Under the pieces are notes generated by a model. That model saw nothing but the letters and a program-made list of their open reading frames with translations, was not told where the DNA came from and made no database searches. The position numbers were made by a program, and so were the translations under genes. A stretch of DNA of 64,000 nt from contig NZ_MWQN01000001.1 of NCBI RefSeq assembly GCF_002024165.1, forward strand, positions 6,324,001 to 6,388,000. Direction: 5' to 3'. Source of the stretch: Embleya scabrispora. GTDB taxonomy: Bacteria > Actinomycetota > Actinomycetes > Streptomycetales > Streptomycetaceae. Positions 7,149 to 15,916 of this stretch are shown here, in pieces (positions within the stretch are counted from its first letter, which is position 1; the number at the start of each line of letters is the position of its first letter).

Positions 7149-7618
7149 ATGGCCGGCCGTGGCCCCGCGCCCAAGGACCCCTCCCGGCGCGCGCGTGCGA
7201 ACAAGGATCCCGTAGCGCAGACGCTGCTCCGCTTCGAGCACGCCGAACCACCCGACCTGCCCACCTTCCACATCGAGAAGGACGGCGAGCTGATCGAGTA
7301 TCAGTGGCCGCACCGCACGGTGGAGTGGTGGGACATGTGGAAGGCAAGTCCCCAGGCCGACAACTTCAGCTCCACCGACTGGGACTTCCTCCTGGACACC
7401 GCCATCGTGCACGCCCGCCTGTGGTCGGGCGAGGTGACCGCCGCAGCCGAACTGCGGCTTCGCGTGGCCAAGTTCGGCGCCACCCCGAGGACCGCGCGCG
7501 ACTGCGCATGGCGTTCGCGGAGGCCGACGAGAAGGACTCCAAGCGGCCCGCAAGCCCGACGTCGCGTGAACGGTACGGGACGCTGCGCGTCCTCAAGCCT
7601 CCGACCGCGGAGGACTGA
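7149..7618 (+). pseudogene. Terminase small subunit, interrupted by a -1 frameshift near 7484
   Basis: The ATG frame begins MAGRGPAPKDPSRRARANKD and continues to AKFGATP, the usual form of the actinophage small terminase that binds packaging DNA and recruits the large subunit. After the CCCC run at 7483-7486 the frame turns to arginine-rich nonsense. The family-like continuation PEDRARLRMAFAEADEKDS is in the -1 frame and ends at 7616, overlapping the large-subunit ATG (TGATG). One more C would restore a 156-residue protein. This is a real mutation, or an error in a C-run; no recognisable slippery heptamer supports programmed shifting. Confidence 0.85.
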
Positions 7619-9291
7619 TGCCGTGGCGGCCGTCCGTGGCGGGCGAGCTGCCGACCCTCGGGTGGGGCGTCCTCGACTGGATGACCGACATCCTCGCGGC
7701 GCCCGATCGGCCGGAGTACGAGCCGTTCGTCCCCACGCGGGAGCAGGGGGAGTTCATCCTCCGCTTCTACGAACTCGACCCGGTCACGGGCAAGCGTCTC
7801 CGCCGCCGCGCCGTGCTCTCCCGCCCCCGAGGTTGGGGGAAGTCCCCGCTGTTGGCCGCGATCGCCTGCGCGGAGGCCCTGGGCCCCGTGCTGTTCGCCG
7901 ATTGGGACGACGATGGGCAACCCGTCGGGAAGCCCTGGTGCGAGGTCAGAACCCCGCTCGTCCAGATTGCCGCGGTCAGCGAGAAGCAGACCCAGAACTC
8001 CTGGGTGCCGCTGCTGGAGATGCTGCGCGAGGGCCCCGCCCGGGACGAATACCCGGGGCTCGAAGTCCTCGACACGTTCGTCAACCTGCCGCGCGGACGC
8101 ATCGAACCCATCACGTCGTCACCCGCCAGCGTCAAGGGCAACAAGCCCGTTTTCGCGGTCCTGGACCAGTCCGAGGAATGGGTCCGGTCCAACGGCGGAC
8201 TGAAGATGGCGAAGACAATGCGGATCAACGCCGCGAAGATCGGCGGCTCGACCATCGAGTCCCCGAACGCCTTCACCCCTGGTGACGGCTCAGTGGCCGA
8301 GGAATCCGCCGCCTACTGGGCCCAGATCCAGGAAGGGCGCGCCCGCGACGACGGCCTGTACTACGACCACCGGGAAGCTCCTGCGGCAACGGACCCCGCC
8401 GATCGCGAATCGCTGGTTGCGGGCCTGCGGGTGGCCTACGGGGACTCCTCCGATCACCCGGACGGATGCGTTCTCCACGACCCGCCCTGCGAACCCGGCT
8501 GGTCGCCGATCGACCGCCTCGTCGCGGACTTCTACGACCCGTCCAATGACGTCCAGACCCTGCGCGCCGACTTCCTCAACCAGGTCACCCACGCGGCCGA
8601 CGCCTGGGTGTCCGCTCCGGATTGGGCCGGCGTCGCGGCCACGGCCAAACGCATCGAACCCAAGGACACCATCGTCCTGGGCTTCGACGGTTCGCGTCGC
8701 CGCTCGCACGCGGTCACCGACGCCACGGCACTGGTCGGCTGCCGAGTCTCCGACGGCCACCTGTTCCTCCTCGGCTGCTGGGAACAACCGGACGGAGCCC
8801 TCGGCAAGAACTGGCAGGTACCCACCACCGAGGTCCTGGCCACCGTCGACGAGGCATTCGCGACATACCGCGTCGTCGGCATGTACGCGGACCCGGCGAA
8901 ATGGGAATCGCACGTCGCGACGTGGGAGGCCCGCTACGGCAAGCGCCTGCGGGTGAAGGCCACCGTTCAGCATCCGATCGAGTGGTGGATGGTCGGCGGT
9001 CGCGCGGTGCAGATCGTGCGTGCCCTGGAGAAGTTCCGCTCCGCGATCACGGACGAGGAGCTGACCCACGACGGATCCTCCGCGCTGACTCGCCACATCC
9101 TCAACTGCCGGCGCCGCATGTCGCGCTCGGGACTCCAGATCGCCAAGGAACACCCGGAGTCTGCCAACAAGATCGACGCCGCCGTTGCGGCCGTCCTCGC
9201 CTGGCAGGCCCGGGTCGACGCCGTGTCCAAGGGACTCGGCAAGAGCAATAGGGCGGCTCCCGGCGGGGGCCGCGTCATCGTACTGCGCTGA
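7618..9291 (+). CDS. Terminase large subunit
   Basis: A 557-residue DNA packaging motor. The N-terminal ATPase has the Walker A-type SRPRGWGKS at residues 68-76 and a Walker B region FAVLDQSEEW near 179-188. The C-terminal nuclease shows the acidic motif GFDGSRRRSHAV with Asp357, then YADPAKW and the closing ANKIDAAVAAVLAW with another acidic ligand. Length is normal for the family. The ATG overlaps the small-subunit stop. Confidence 0.95.
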   Translation: MPWRPSVAGELPTLGWGVLDWMTDILAAPDRPEYEPFVPTREQGEFILRFYELDPVTGKRLRRRAVLSRPRGWGKSPLLAAIACAEALGPVLFADWDDDGQPVGKPWCEVRTPLVQIAAVSEKQTQNSWVPLLEMLREGPARDEYPGLEVLDTFVNLPRGRIEPITSSPASVKGNKPVFAVLDQSEEWVRSNGGLKMAKTMRINAAKIGGSTIESPNAFTPGDGSVAEESAAYWAQIQEGRARDDGLYYDHREAPAATDPADRESLVAGLRVAYGDSSDHPDGCVLHDPPCEPGWSPIDRLVADFYDPSNDVQTLRADFLNQVTHAADAWVSAPDWAGVAATAKRIEPKDTIVLGFDGSRRRSHAVTDATALVGCRVSDGHLFLLGCWEQPDGALGKNWQVPTTEVLATVDEAFATYRVVGMYADPAKWESHVATWEARYGKRLRVKATVQHPIEWWMVGGRAVQIVRALEKFRSAITDEELTHDGSSALTRHILNCRRRMSRSGLQIAKEHPESANKIDAAVAAVLAWQARVDAVSKGLGKSNRAAPGGGRVIVLR

Positions 9292-9317
9292 GAACTCAAA
9301 CGGATGGGCGGTGAACC

Positions 9318-10757
9318 TTGGCCGCCGACATCATTTCCCTGCCGCTGACCTACCTGACGGATGATCAGAAGCAACTCATGGCGGTGATGCGTCAGGAGTT
9401 GCAGGCGAACCGGTTCAAGCTCCAGTTGCGGGACGCCTACTACGACGGCCGGCAGTTGATTCGGGACCTGGGCATCAGCATCCCCCCGCAACTCAAGGGC
9501 CTGCATACCGTCATCGGGTGGCCGCGGATCGGCGTGGATGCGTTGGAGCAGCGCCTCGACCTCGAGGCGATGCGCTGGTCGGACGGTTCGGACTCCTCGG
9601 AGTTGGAGGAGATCGCCGAGGCCAACGACCTGTACGACGAGTCGAGCCTGGGGCACACCGACGCGTTCGTGTACGGGCGCGGCTACATCAGCGGTGGTTC
9701 GTCGTGCGAGTGCGACGGGCCGGGTAGGTGCGACGACTGCCCACCGTTGCTGACGGTGGAGTCGCCCCTCGACATGACGATGTTGTGGGATCCGCGGCTG
9801 CGTATGGGGTTGTCGGCGCTGCGCGAGTGCATCCAGGACGAGGAACGCATGTCTGTCCTGATGCTTCCGAACTCCACCATTTGGACGGTCGAGACGGAGA
9901 ACGGGTACGAGATCGTCGACCGTGACGACCACGGTCTGGGCATGCTGCCGGTGCTGCGGTTGGCGAACAGGCAGCGCACCGCGGACAGGATCGGCCGGTC
10001 CGAGATCACCCCGGACGTCATGTCCATCACCGACGCCGCCTGCCGGCGCCTGCTCGGCATCGAGGTGGCCGCAGAGTTCTACGGCGCTCCGCAGCGATAC
10101 ATCCTGGGCGCGTCCGAGTCCGCGTTCCAGGATGCCGAGGGCAACGCGACCTCGGCGTGGGAAACGTACATCGGCCGCATGCTCGCGTTGGAACGGGACG
10201 AGGACGGCAATATCCCCGAGGTCGGCCAGTTCACGGCGCACGACCCGTCCGGCCAGACGAAGATCATCGACCTGTATGCGCGGATCATGGCGACCCAACT
10301 CGGCCTACCGCCGCACATGTTGGGCTACACCAGCGACAACCCGGCGTCCGCCGACGCGATCCGCAGCGCCGAGTCCATGCTGGTGAAGAAGGCCGAGCGG
10401 CGTATCCGCCGTTTCGGTCGGGTGTGGGCGCAGGCGATGCGCCTGGCGCTGTGGATCCGCGACGGCGAACCCCCGGACAAGTCGCGACGGATCGAGACCG
10501 TGTGGCGCAACCCCGCCACGCCGACGGTCGCGGCCTCCACCGACGCCGCCGTGAAGTTGGTCCAGGCCGGGGTGCTCCCGGCCGATTCGGACGTCGTGCT
10601 GGAGATGGTCGGCCTGACTCAGTCCCAGCAACAGCGCGTGCGCGCCGATCGGCGCCGTCGCGGCGCGTCGCTGCTCCTGGAGCAGCTGGGCCGGGACCTT
10701 CCGCCGGCTCCGACCGGTGCGAATCCGGGAGCGGTCGATGGCCCGCCGGATCTCTGA
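9318..10757 (+). CDS. Portal protein (SPP1 gp6-like)
   Basis: A 479-residue protein forming the dodecameric ring at the capsid vertex. It has the usual start of actinophage portals (YYDGRQ near residue 40, then GWPRIGVDALEQRL), a Cys-rich insertion at about 130-145 (CECDGPGRCDDC), and a helical C-terminus with the stem region (NPASADAIRSAESMLVKKAE). The TTG at 9318 is the only start matching the family N-terminus; GGTGA lies a few bases upstream. The 3' end overlaps the next gene by 20 bp. Confidence 0.92.
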   Translation: MAADIISLPLTYLTDDQKQLMAVMRQELQANRFKLQLRDAYYDGRQLIRDLGISIPPQLKGLHTVIGWPRIGVDALEQRLDLEAMRWSDGSDSSELEEIAEANDLYDESSLGHTDAFVYGRGYISGGSSCECDGPGRCDDCPPLLTVESPLDMTMLWDPRLRMGLSALRECIQDEERMSVLMLPNSTIWTVETENGYEIVDRDDHGLGMLPVLRLANRQRTADRIGRSEITPDVMSITDAACRRLLGIEVAAEFYGAPQRYILGASESAFQDAEGNATSAWETYIGRMLALERDEDGNIPEVGQFTAHDPSGQTKIIDLYARIMATQLGLPPHMLGYTSDNPASADAIRSAESMLVKKAERRIRRFGRVWAQAMRLALWIRDGEPPDKSRRIETVWRNPATPTVAASTDAAVKLVQAGVLPADSDVVLEMVGLTQSQQQRVRADRRRRGASLLLEQLGRDLPPAPTGANPGAVDGPPDL

Positions 10758-11583
10758 CGGCTCGTCCGCCGCGCGCCGGCTGCGCACTCAACAGCGCGGC
10801 ATGCTTCGCATGCTGTTCCGCGACATCCGCGCGCGCATGCGCACCCTCGACCCGGCGCGACCCGCGTCCGCGCGGCCGTGGATCGCGGGCATCGCCACCG
10901 AGGTGGACCGCTACGCGCAGATCGCTGCGGAACTGTCGGCCCGCGCCTACGAGGCCGAACGCGAAGCGGCCGGGCTGCGCAGTACGTTCCGGCCGGCGCT
11001 CGCCGACTCGCCGCCCGCCGAGCAGATCGAGGCGACGATGCGGTGGGCGGCACACGACGTGTGGACGCCGCCTGACCCCGAGCCGTCCGGACCCGCCGAC
11101 GGCAGACCCCACTCGGCGCGCATCGCCGAACGGCTGCTCGCCGGTGTGCAGCAGCGCGCCGAGGCGGCGGCGGGACGGCTCGCGCTGGACGCAGGGCGGC
11201 GCACGATCGTCGAGGCCGTCGAGCAGGACCCGGACGCCCGCGGCTGGTACCGCTCCGCCCAACCCACCGCGTGCGCGTTCTGCCGGCTGATGGCGAGCAG
11301 GGGAGCGGTCTACAAGACCCGGGGAACCGCCGGGACGGACGCCAACGAGAACTTCACCGGCGAGGGCCTGTTCAAATTCCACAACGACTGCGCCTGCGTC
11401 GCGCTCCCGGTGCTGCGCGGCGACGTCTTCAGCCTGTCGCCCGAGGCCACCGAATGGGACCGGATCTACTTCGAGTTCGCCTCCGGTCACCCCGGTGACC
11501 AGCTCCGGCGCTACCGCATCGCGATGCGCCTGATCGATCAGGGACGCACCCCCACGCCCGAGGACTTCGGCGACCGTCCCTGA
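10738..11583 (+). CDS. Capsid maturation/MuF-like minor head protein
   Basis: A 281-residue protein of the VG15/MuF-like group that follows the portal gene in many actinophages and is packaged inside the head. The N-terminal two thirds are helical. The C-terminal domain carries CAFCRLMASRGAVYKT followed by FHNDCACVALPV, a conserved Cys/His cluster. The ATG at 10738 lies inside the portal gene with GGAGCGG upstream; an earlier in-frame start is less well placed. Confidence 0.82.
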   Translation: MARRISDGSSAARRLRTQQRGMLRMLFRDIRARMRTLDPARPASARPWIAGIATEVDRYAQIAAELSARAYEAEREAAGLRSTFRPALADSPPAEQIEATMRWAAHDVWTPPDPEPSGPADGRPHSARIAERLLAGVQQRAEAAAGRLALDAGRRTIVEAVEQDPDARGWYRSAQPTACAFCRLMASRGAVYKTRGTAGTDANENFTGEGLFKFHNDCACVALPVLRGDVFSLSPEATEWDRIYFEFASGHPGDQLRRYRIAMRLIDQGRTPTPEDFGDRP

Positions 11584-11624
11584 CCCCACATACCCGCCGT
11601 GCGCGAGCGCGGCGCCGTCCCAAC

Positions 11625-11646
11625 GCCCGCCCAGGTGGCGGGCTTT
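11625..11646 (+). terminator. Intrinsic-type terminator before the capsid genes
   Basis: A perfect 7-bp stem GCCCGCC/GGCGGGC (11625-11631 with 11637-11643) around CAGGT is followed by TTT. It separates the packaging genes from scaffold and capsid genes and may let the capsid genes have their own level of expression. Confidence 0.55.
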
Positions 11647-11675
11647 CGCATGTCCGCCCCAGGAGGGCCAACCGC

Positions 11676-12335
11676 ATGAGCACCCCCATCGAACTGACCC
11701 CTGCCGCCCCCGAGCAGGAGCCGGTCGAGCCCGTCACGCCCGCGCCCGTCGATCCGCAGGCGCCCGAGCCGGAAGAGCCCACCACCGAGCCCCAGGCGGG
11801 CCCGACGGACCCCTGGGCGGATCCGGACGTGGCTCGACGCGAGATCGAGAAGCTGCGTCGTGAGGCCGCGGCCAGCCGAACCAAGGCCAAGGACCGCGAC
11901 ACCCTCGCGGCCAAGGTCGCCGAGTACGAGCGGGCCCAACTCTCCGAGCAGGAACGGCTCCAGGCGGAGCTGGCCGAGGCCCGACAGCAGTCCCAGGCCC
12001 TCCAGACCCGCACGGCCCGCGCCGAACTGCGTGCTGCGGCAGGGGAGTTCAAGGACCCCGAGGACGCGGTCGCGTACCTCAAGGACCGGCTCGGCTCCTA
12101 CGTCGACGCGCAGGGCGAGATCGACGAGGCGCAGATCGCGGTCGACCTGGCGGACCTCGTGGAGCGCAAGCCGCACCTGGCCAAGGCCGCCCCCGCCGCG
12201 CCGCCCGCAGAGCCCGCGTCCCCGCGCCGCCCGGCGCCGGATCGCACGCAGGCCGCGGGCGCCAACCCCACCCGCACCTCCACCCCCGGCGACGAGTTCG
12301 CCGAGTGGTTCACGAACGCGGCCTTCGGCCGCTGA
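11676..12335 (+). CDS. Scaffolding protein
   Basis: A 219-residue scaffold that guides capsid assembly. The N-terminus is acidic and proline-rich (residues 1-50), the centre is a long charged coiled coil (about 55-115), a KDPEDAVAYL segment follows near 125, and the C-terminus ends in a short EFAEWF helix typical of capsid-binding ends. AGGAGGG lies about ten bases before the ATG. Position directly upstream of the major capsid gene fits. Confidence 0.86.
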   Translation: MSTPIELTPAAPEQEPVEPVTPAPVDPQAPEPEEPTTEPQAGPTDPWADPDVARREIEKLRREAAASRTKAKDRDTLAAKVAEYERAQLSEQERLQAELAEARQQSQALQTRTARAELRAAAGEFKDPEDAVAYLKDRLGSYVDAQGEIDEAQIAVDLADLVERKPHLAKAAPAAPPAEPASPRRPAPDRTQAAGANPTRTSTPGDEFAEWFTNAAFGR

Positions 12336-12348
12336 AAGCAGGACCCCG

Positions 12349-13308
12349 ATGGCGGCTACGCCCCCGATCAAGCTCTCCAATGTCGACGCCGCACTTTTGC
12401 CCCGCATCCTGACGGGGCCGATCTTCGAAAAGAGCGTCGAGCAGTCCGCGGTCATGCAGCTGTCGAAGCGCATCCCGCTCGCGATCGACACGACGACCAG
12501 CATCCCGGTGCCGCTGGACGTGCCTACGGCCGACTGGGTCGGTGAGGCCCAGCGCAAGCCGATCTCCTCCGGCGCGGTCGCGATCAAGACCATGACCGCG
12601 AAGAAGATCGCGGTCCTGATCCCCGTGTCCGAGGAGGTCGCCAAGACCAACGCGGGCGGGCTGTGGACACAGCTCCAGAACGACCTGCCCACCGCGTTCG
12701 CCAGGGCCTTTGACTTCGCGACCATCCACGGCAAGACCATGCGCGGTGCGACGGGCCCGTTCGCGGACTACCTGACGAAGACCTCGCAGTCCGTCACGCT
12801 CGGTACCGCGACCAAGGCCAACGGCGGCCTGTGGGCCGACTTCGTGACCGGCATGAAGACGATCACGAACAACGACTACGACCTGACCGGGTTCGTCGCG
12901 GACTACCGGCTGAAGCCGGACCTGATGCTCTCGACGGACCTGAACGGGCGGCCGTTCTTCGCCGACACCACGACCTCCCCGGTCACCGACCGGGCGCTGT
13001 CGGGTTCGCTGCTTGCGCAGCCCCTGGCGTACTCCCGGTCGGTGTCCGGGAAGCAGCGCCGCCAGTCCACCTCCACCGACACCGGCCTGCGGGCCGTCGG
13101 CGGCGACTGGTCGCAGACCGCCTACGGCGTCGGCATGGACATCACCGTGCGCATCTCCAACGAGGCGACCTACATCGACGAAGAGGGCGCCGTTCACAGC
13201 GCGTTCCAAGAGAACTTGGTTTTGCTCCTGGCGGAGGCGTACTACGGCTACGTCCAGGGCGACGACGACGCGTTCGTCAAGTACGTCGGCACCCCCAGCG
13301 GTTCGTGA
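12349..13308 (+). CDS. Major capsid protein (HK97 fold)
   Basis: A 319-residue capsid protein. The N-arm (LLPRILTGPIFEKSVEQS), the P-domain segment with VGEAQRKPISSGAV, and the long spine helix EEVAKTNAGGLW are typical of the HK97 fold in streptomycete phages. There is no large delta domain; scaffolding is separate. GCAGGA precedes the ATG. Its stop overlaps the glycosyltransferase start (GTGA), tying the two together in translation. Confidence 0.92.
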   Translation: MAATPPIKLSNVDAALLPRILTGPIFEKSVEQSAVMQLSKRIPLAIDTTTSIPVPLDVPTADWVGEAQRKPISSGAVAIKTMTAKKIAVLIPVSEEVAKTNAGGLWTQLQNDLPTAFARAFDFATIHGKTMRGATGPFADYLTKTSQSVTLGTATKANGGLWADFVTGMKTITNNDYDLTGFVADYRLKPDLMLSTDLNGRPFFADTTTSPVTDRALSGSLLAQPLAYSRSVSGKQRRQSTSTDTGLRAVGGDWSQTAYGVGMDITVRISNEATYIDEEGAVHSAFQENLVLLLAEAYYGYVQGDDDAFVKYVGTPSGS

Positions 13309-14318
13309 CCACGACGGCGGCGAGGCCGCTGCGCATCGTCGCCCGCATGGGCCAGTACCCGCCCGCGCACAACGCCGGCGGCGAGATCGCGACCCACGCC
13401 ATGCTGCGCGCCCTGGTGGCACGCGGCCACGACGTCTCGGTGTGGCTCGCCCGCTACGGCTCCGCCGCACGGCCCTACGAGGTCGACGGTGTGCGCGTCG
13501 TCCCCTTCGAGACCCAGGCCGACTTCGACACCGCGCTGCGCCGGTCACACGCGGTGCTCGGCCAGTACGAACTGGTCCCGGCGACACGGGCGTTGGCGAA
13601 CGGCTACGGCAAGCCCCTGATCGTGCCGGTGCACACCTCGCGCCCTCCGACACTGCGGAATCTGGTGGCCGGCACCACGGCGCTTGCCGTGCACAACTCC
13701 CAGTGGGTCAGCCGGGAGGCTGAAGCGCTCCTTGCGGAGCAGCCCGACGCGACGCGCCCGAACGCGTCGATCGTGGTGCGGCCCCCGGTGGTCGCCGCGG
13801 AGTACGCGACGACACCGGGGGACCGGGTCACCCTGGTCAACCCGTGCCACGAGAAGGGCGGCACGGTGGTGCGGGAACTCGCCCGACGGATGCCCGACAC
13901 CGCGTTCATGGTGGTGGCCGGCGCCTACGGCGAACAGGTCGACTACACGGGCCTGAACAACGTGAGCGTCGTCGGCCACACCGCCGGCGCCGCCGCCATG
14001 CGGGACCGGGTCTATGCCCGCTCCCGCATCGTGCTCATGCCCTCCACCTACGAGTCGTGGGGCAGAGTCGCCGTCGAGGCCATGGCGTCCGGCATCCCCG
14101 TGATCGCCTCGCCCACACCCGGCCTGCGCGAATGCCTCGGCGACGCCGGGACGTTCGCCGACCCGCGCGACATCGACGCGTGGGAGACGGCGCTGCGCCG
14201 ACTGGAGAAGCCCGCCGCCTGGAAGGCGGCGTCGAGCCGGGCGCTCGCCCGGTCGGCGGAACTCGATCCCACCGACGACCTCGAGGCGTTCGTGAGCGCC
14301 GTCGAGGCTCTGCACTGA
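13305..14318 (+). CDS. GT4-type glycosyltransferase inserted in the capsid operon
   Basis: A 337-residue GT-B enzyme. The N-terminal half begins RIVARMGQYPPAHNAGGE, with the glycine-rich acceptor loop of group-1 transferases. The C-terminal half has the E-x7-E donor motif (YESWGRVAVEAMASGIPV) and a following PGLRECLGDAG strand. It starts at a GTG overlapping the capsid stop and precedes the head-tail connector genes. Translational coupling to the major capsid gene suggests that virion protein glycosylation is the job; actinophage virion glycosylation is known, but this substrate is inferred. Confidence 0.88.
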   Translation: MTTTAARPLRIVARMGQYPPAHNAGGEIATHAMLRALVARGHDVSVWLARYGSAARPYEVDGVRVVPFETQADFDTALRRSHAVLGQYELVPATRALANGYGKPLIVPVHTSRPPTLRNLVAGTTALAVHNSQWVSREAEALLAEQPDATRPNASIVVRPPVVAAEYATTPGDRVTLVNPCHEKGGTVVRELARRMPDTAFMVVAGAYGEQVDYTGLNNVSVVGHTAGAAAMRDRVYARSRIVLMPSTYESWGRVAVEAMASGIPVIASPTPGLRECLGDAGTFADPRDIDAWETALRRLEKPAAWKAASSRALARSAELDPTDDLEAFVSAVEALH

Positions 14319-14331
14319 GGGAGGTGCGGTC

Positions 14332-14742
14332 GTGGCGTTCGTGCCCCCCTCCGCCGAGGACCTGGGGCTGTACCTGTCCCTCGGCGAGATCGACGGCGCC
14401 CGCGCCGACCTGATGATCCATCAGGCCGTGCTGCTGTGCGAGTCCGTCGTCACACCCCTGCCCGACGCTGCCTCCGTCGTCGTGCTGTCCGCCGCGGGCC
14501 GCGCCTACGCGAACCCCCAGGGCGTCAGCTACGAGACGATCGGCCCGATCAGCGTGCAACGGCCCCAGGCGGGCTTGTACTTGACCAAGGCCGAACGCAC
14601 CGCGCTGAAGGCGATGGCCGGGCGCGGCGGCGCGTTCACGATCGACCCCACCCCTGCGGACGCGACCCCCGTCCCGACCTATCCGATCGACGACGACGGC
14701 TGGTGGGGCCTCGAGTGGGAACCGGGCTGGGGGTGGATCTGA
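14332..14742 (+). CDS. Head-tail connector (adaptor) protein
   Basis: A 136-residue protein in the adaptor position right after the capsid genes. The N-terminal PSAEDLGLYLSL and alpha-helical core are usual for gp6/gp15-type adaptors, while the C-terminus is Trp-rich. GGGAGGTG stands just before the GTG start. Assignment rests on position and general pattern. Confidence 0.7.
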   Translation: MAFVPPSAEDLGLYLSLGEIDGARADLMIHQAVLLCESVVTPLPDAASVVVLSAAGRAYANPQGVSYETIGPISVQRPQAGLYLTKAERTALKAMAGRGGAFTIDPTPADATPVPTYPIDDDGWWGLEWEPGWGWI

Positions 14743-14743
14743 C

Positions 14744-15106
14744 GTGGTCTTCCCCGTCCCGTTCGGGGTCACCCTGATCCGACTCCGGTCCGGACCGTCG
14801 CCGGGCCGGGATCCCTACGGCAAACCGATTCCCGGGCCGGTCGTCGAAACCCCCCTGCCCGGCTGTGTGGTCACGCCACGTCAGGCTGCTCCGGCCCCCG
14901 GAGGGTCCGAGCAACAGGCACGCGACACCGTCATCAAGGGCCTGACCGTGTACGCGCCCCCGGGAACGGACGTGCGCACCACCGACCGGTTCCGCCACCG
15001 CGGCCTCGTCTACGAGGTCACCGGCGAGCCGGGGGAGTGGGGGCCGTCGGCGTTCACCGGCACCGCCGGTTGCACGCAGTTCCTCCTCGACCGCATCACC
15101 GGCTGA
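14744..15106 (+). CDS. Head closure/stopper protein
   Basis: A 120-residue beta-rich protein (VTLIRLRSG at the start, GLVYEVTGEPGEW near the end), typical of the head-completion stopper that seals the portal after packaging. It begins with GTG one base after the adaptor stop. Positional assignment. Confidence 0.68.
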   Translation: MVFPVPFGVTLIRLRSGPSPGRDPYGKPIPGPVVETPLPGCVVTPRQAAPAPGGSEQQARDTVIKGLTVYAPPGTDVRTTDRFRHRGLVYEVTGEPGEWGPSAFTGTAGCTQFLLDRITG

Positions 15107-15121
15107 CGAGGGGAGACCGAC

Positions 15122-15460
15122 ATGCCCACCCGGTTCAAGCTCGACAACAAGGGCGTCGGGGAACTCCTGCGCTCGCAGATGCTGCTGCGCGAGATGATCC
15201 GCCGGGCCCAGGCGATCAAGAGCACCGCCGAGGCGCTGGCCCCGGTGAGCCCACGCCCCGACGACTACCACTCGGGCCTGTACAAGACGTCGTTCAAGGT
15301 CATCGTCACCGACCGCGGCGCCCGTCGACACGACCGCGCCCAGGCCACCGTCCACAACTCCGCGTGGTATGCGGCCTGGGTCGAGTACGGCGCCGAGGGC
15401 GGACGCGGCGGCGGACACCACGTCCTGCTGCGCGCGGCAGAGGCAGCAGGCGGCGGCTGA
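15122..15460 (+). CDS. HK97 gp10-like tail completion protein
   Basis: A 112-residue protein. LLREMIRRAQAIKSTAEALAP at the N-terminus and SAWYAAWVEYG near the end are the classic gp10 pattern (helix, then the W/Y-x-EYG strand). It joins head and tail. GGGGA lies near the ATG. The stop overlaps the next ATG. Confidence 0.78.
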   Translation: MPTRFKLDNKGVGELLRSQMLLREMIRRAQAIKSTAEALAPVSPRPDDYHSGLYKTSFKVIVTDRGARRHDRAQATVHNSAWYAAWVEYGAEGGRGGGHHVLLRAAEAAGGG

Positions 15461-15852
15461 TGGACGCCTTCGTCGACATCGAGGTCCTGCTCATCGCGTG
15501 GTTGTCGGCCGGCAGGCCCGGTACGACCTGGGCGGCCGAACTCGACAACGACCTCCTGTCCTACCTGCCGTGCGGCCAAGTGGTTCGCGTCGGCGGCGAC
15601 GACGACGGAACCCGGCTGGACCGGGCCCTCGTCGACGTCGACATCTACGCGGCCGGCCGGGCGCAGGCCGCCGACATCGCCGCGTGGACCCGCACCGCCC
15701 TCACCAGGAACCTGCCCGGGAGTTCGCTCCCCGGCGCGGTCGTCGGGCGCGTCTCCACGGTGTCCGCGCCCGCGTGGCGCCCCTACGAGAACACCGCGCT
15801 GCGCCGCATGGGCGCCACCTACGAGGTGTTCCTTCACCCGGCCGTGACCTGA
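15460..15852 (+). CDS. Tail terminator protein
   Basis: A 130-residue protein in the tail terminator position. It shows the alternating helix/strand layout (FVDIEVLLIAWL; RALVDVDIYAAGRAQAADI; TYEVFLHPAV) of lambda gpU-like proteins that cap the tube. It starts at an ATG overlapping the gp10-like stop (TGATG). Confidence 0.76.
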   Translation: MDAFVDIEVLLIAWLSAGRPGTTWAAELDNDLLSYLPCGQVVRVGGDDDGTRLDRALVDVDIYAAGRAQAADIAAWTRTALTRNLPGSSLPGAVVGRVSTVSAPAWRPYENTALRRMGATYEVFLHPAVT

Positions 15853-15871
15853 CCGGCCCACTTTCCTTTCC

Positions 15872-15892
15872 GGCCCCGCCGCGCGTGGGGCC
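15872..15892 (+). terminator. Hairpin before the major tail gene
   Basis: GGCCCC (15872-15877) pairs with GGGGCC (15887-15892) across nine bases, followed by TT. Together with the stronger hairpin after the tail gene it brackets the major tail gene and may set up a separate, abundant message or protect its ends. Confidence 0.4.
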
Positions 15893-15916
15893 TTCGCACG
15901 TCTGGAGACACCCCCG

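Noticed and set aside
7483-7490. Programmed frameshift in the small terminase gene
   Set aside because: The local codons do not form an X-XXY-YYZ slippery heptamer, and small terminases are not known to use frameshifting; a base loss or sequencing error is simpler.
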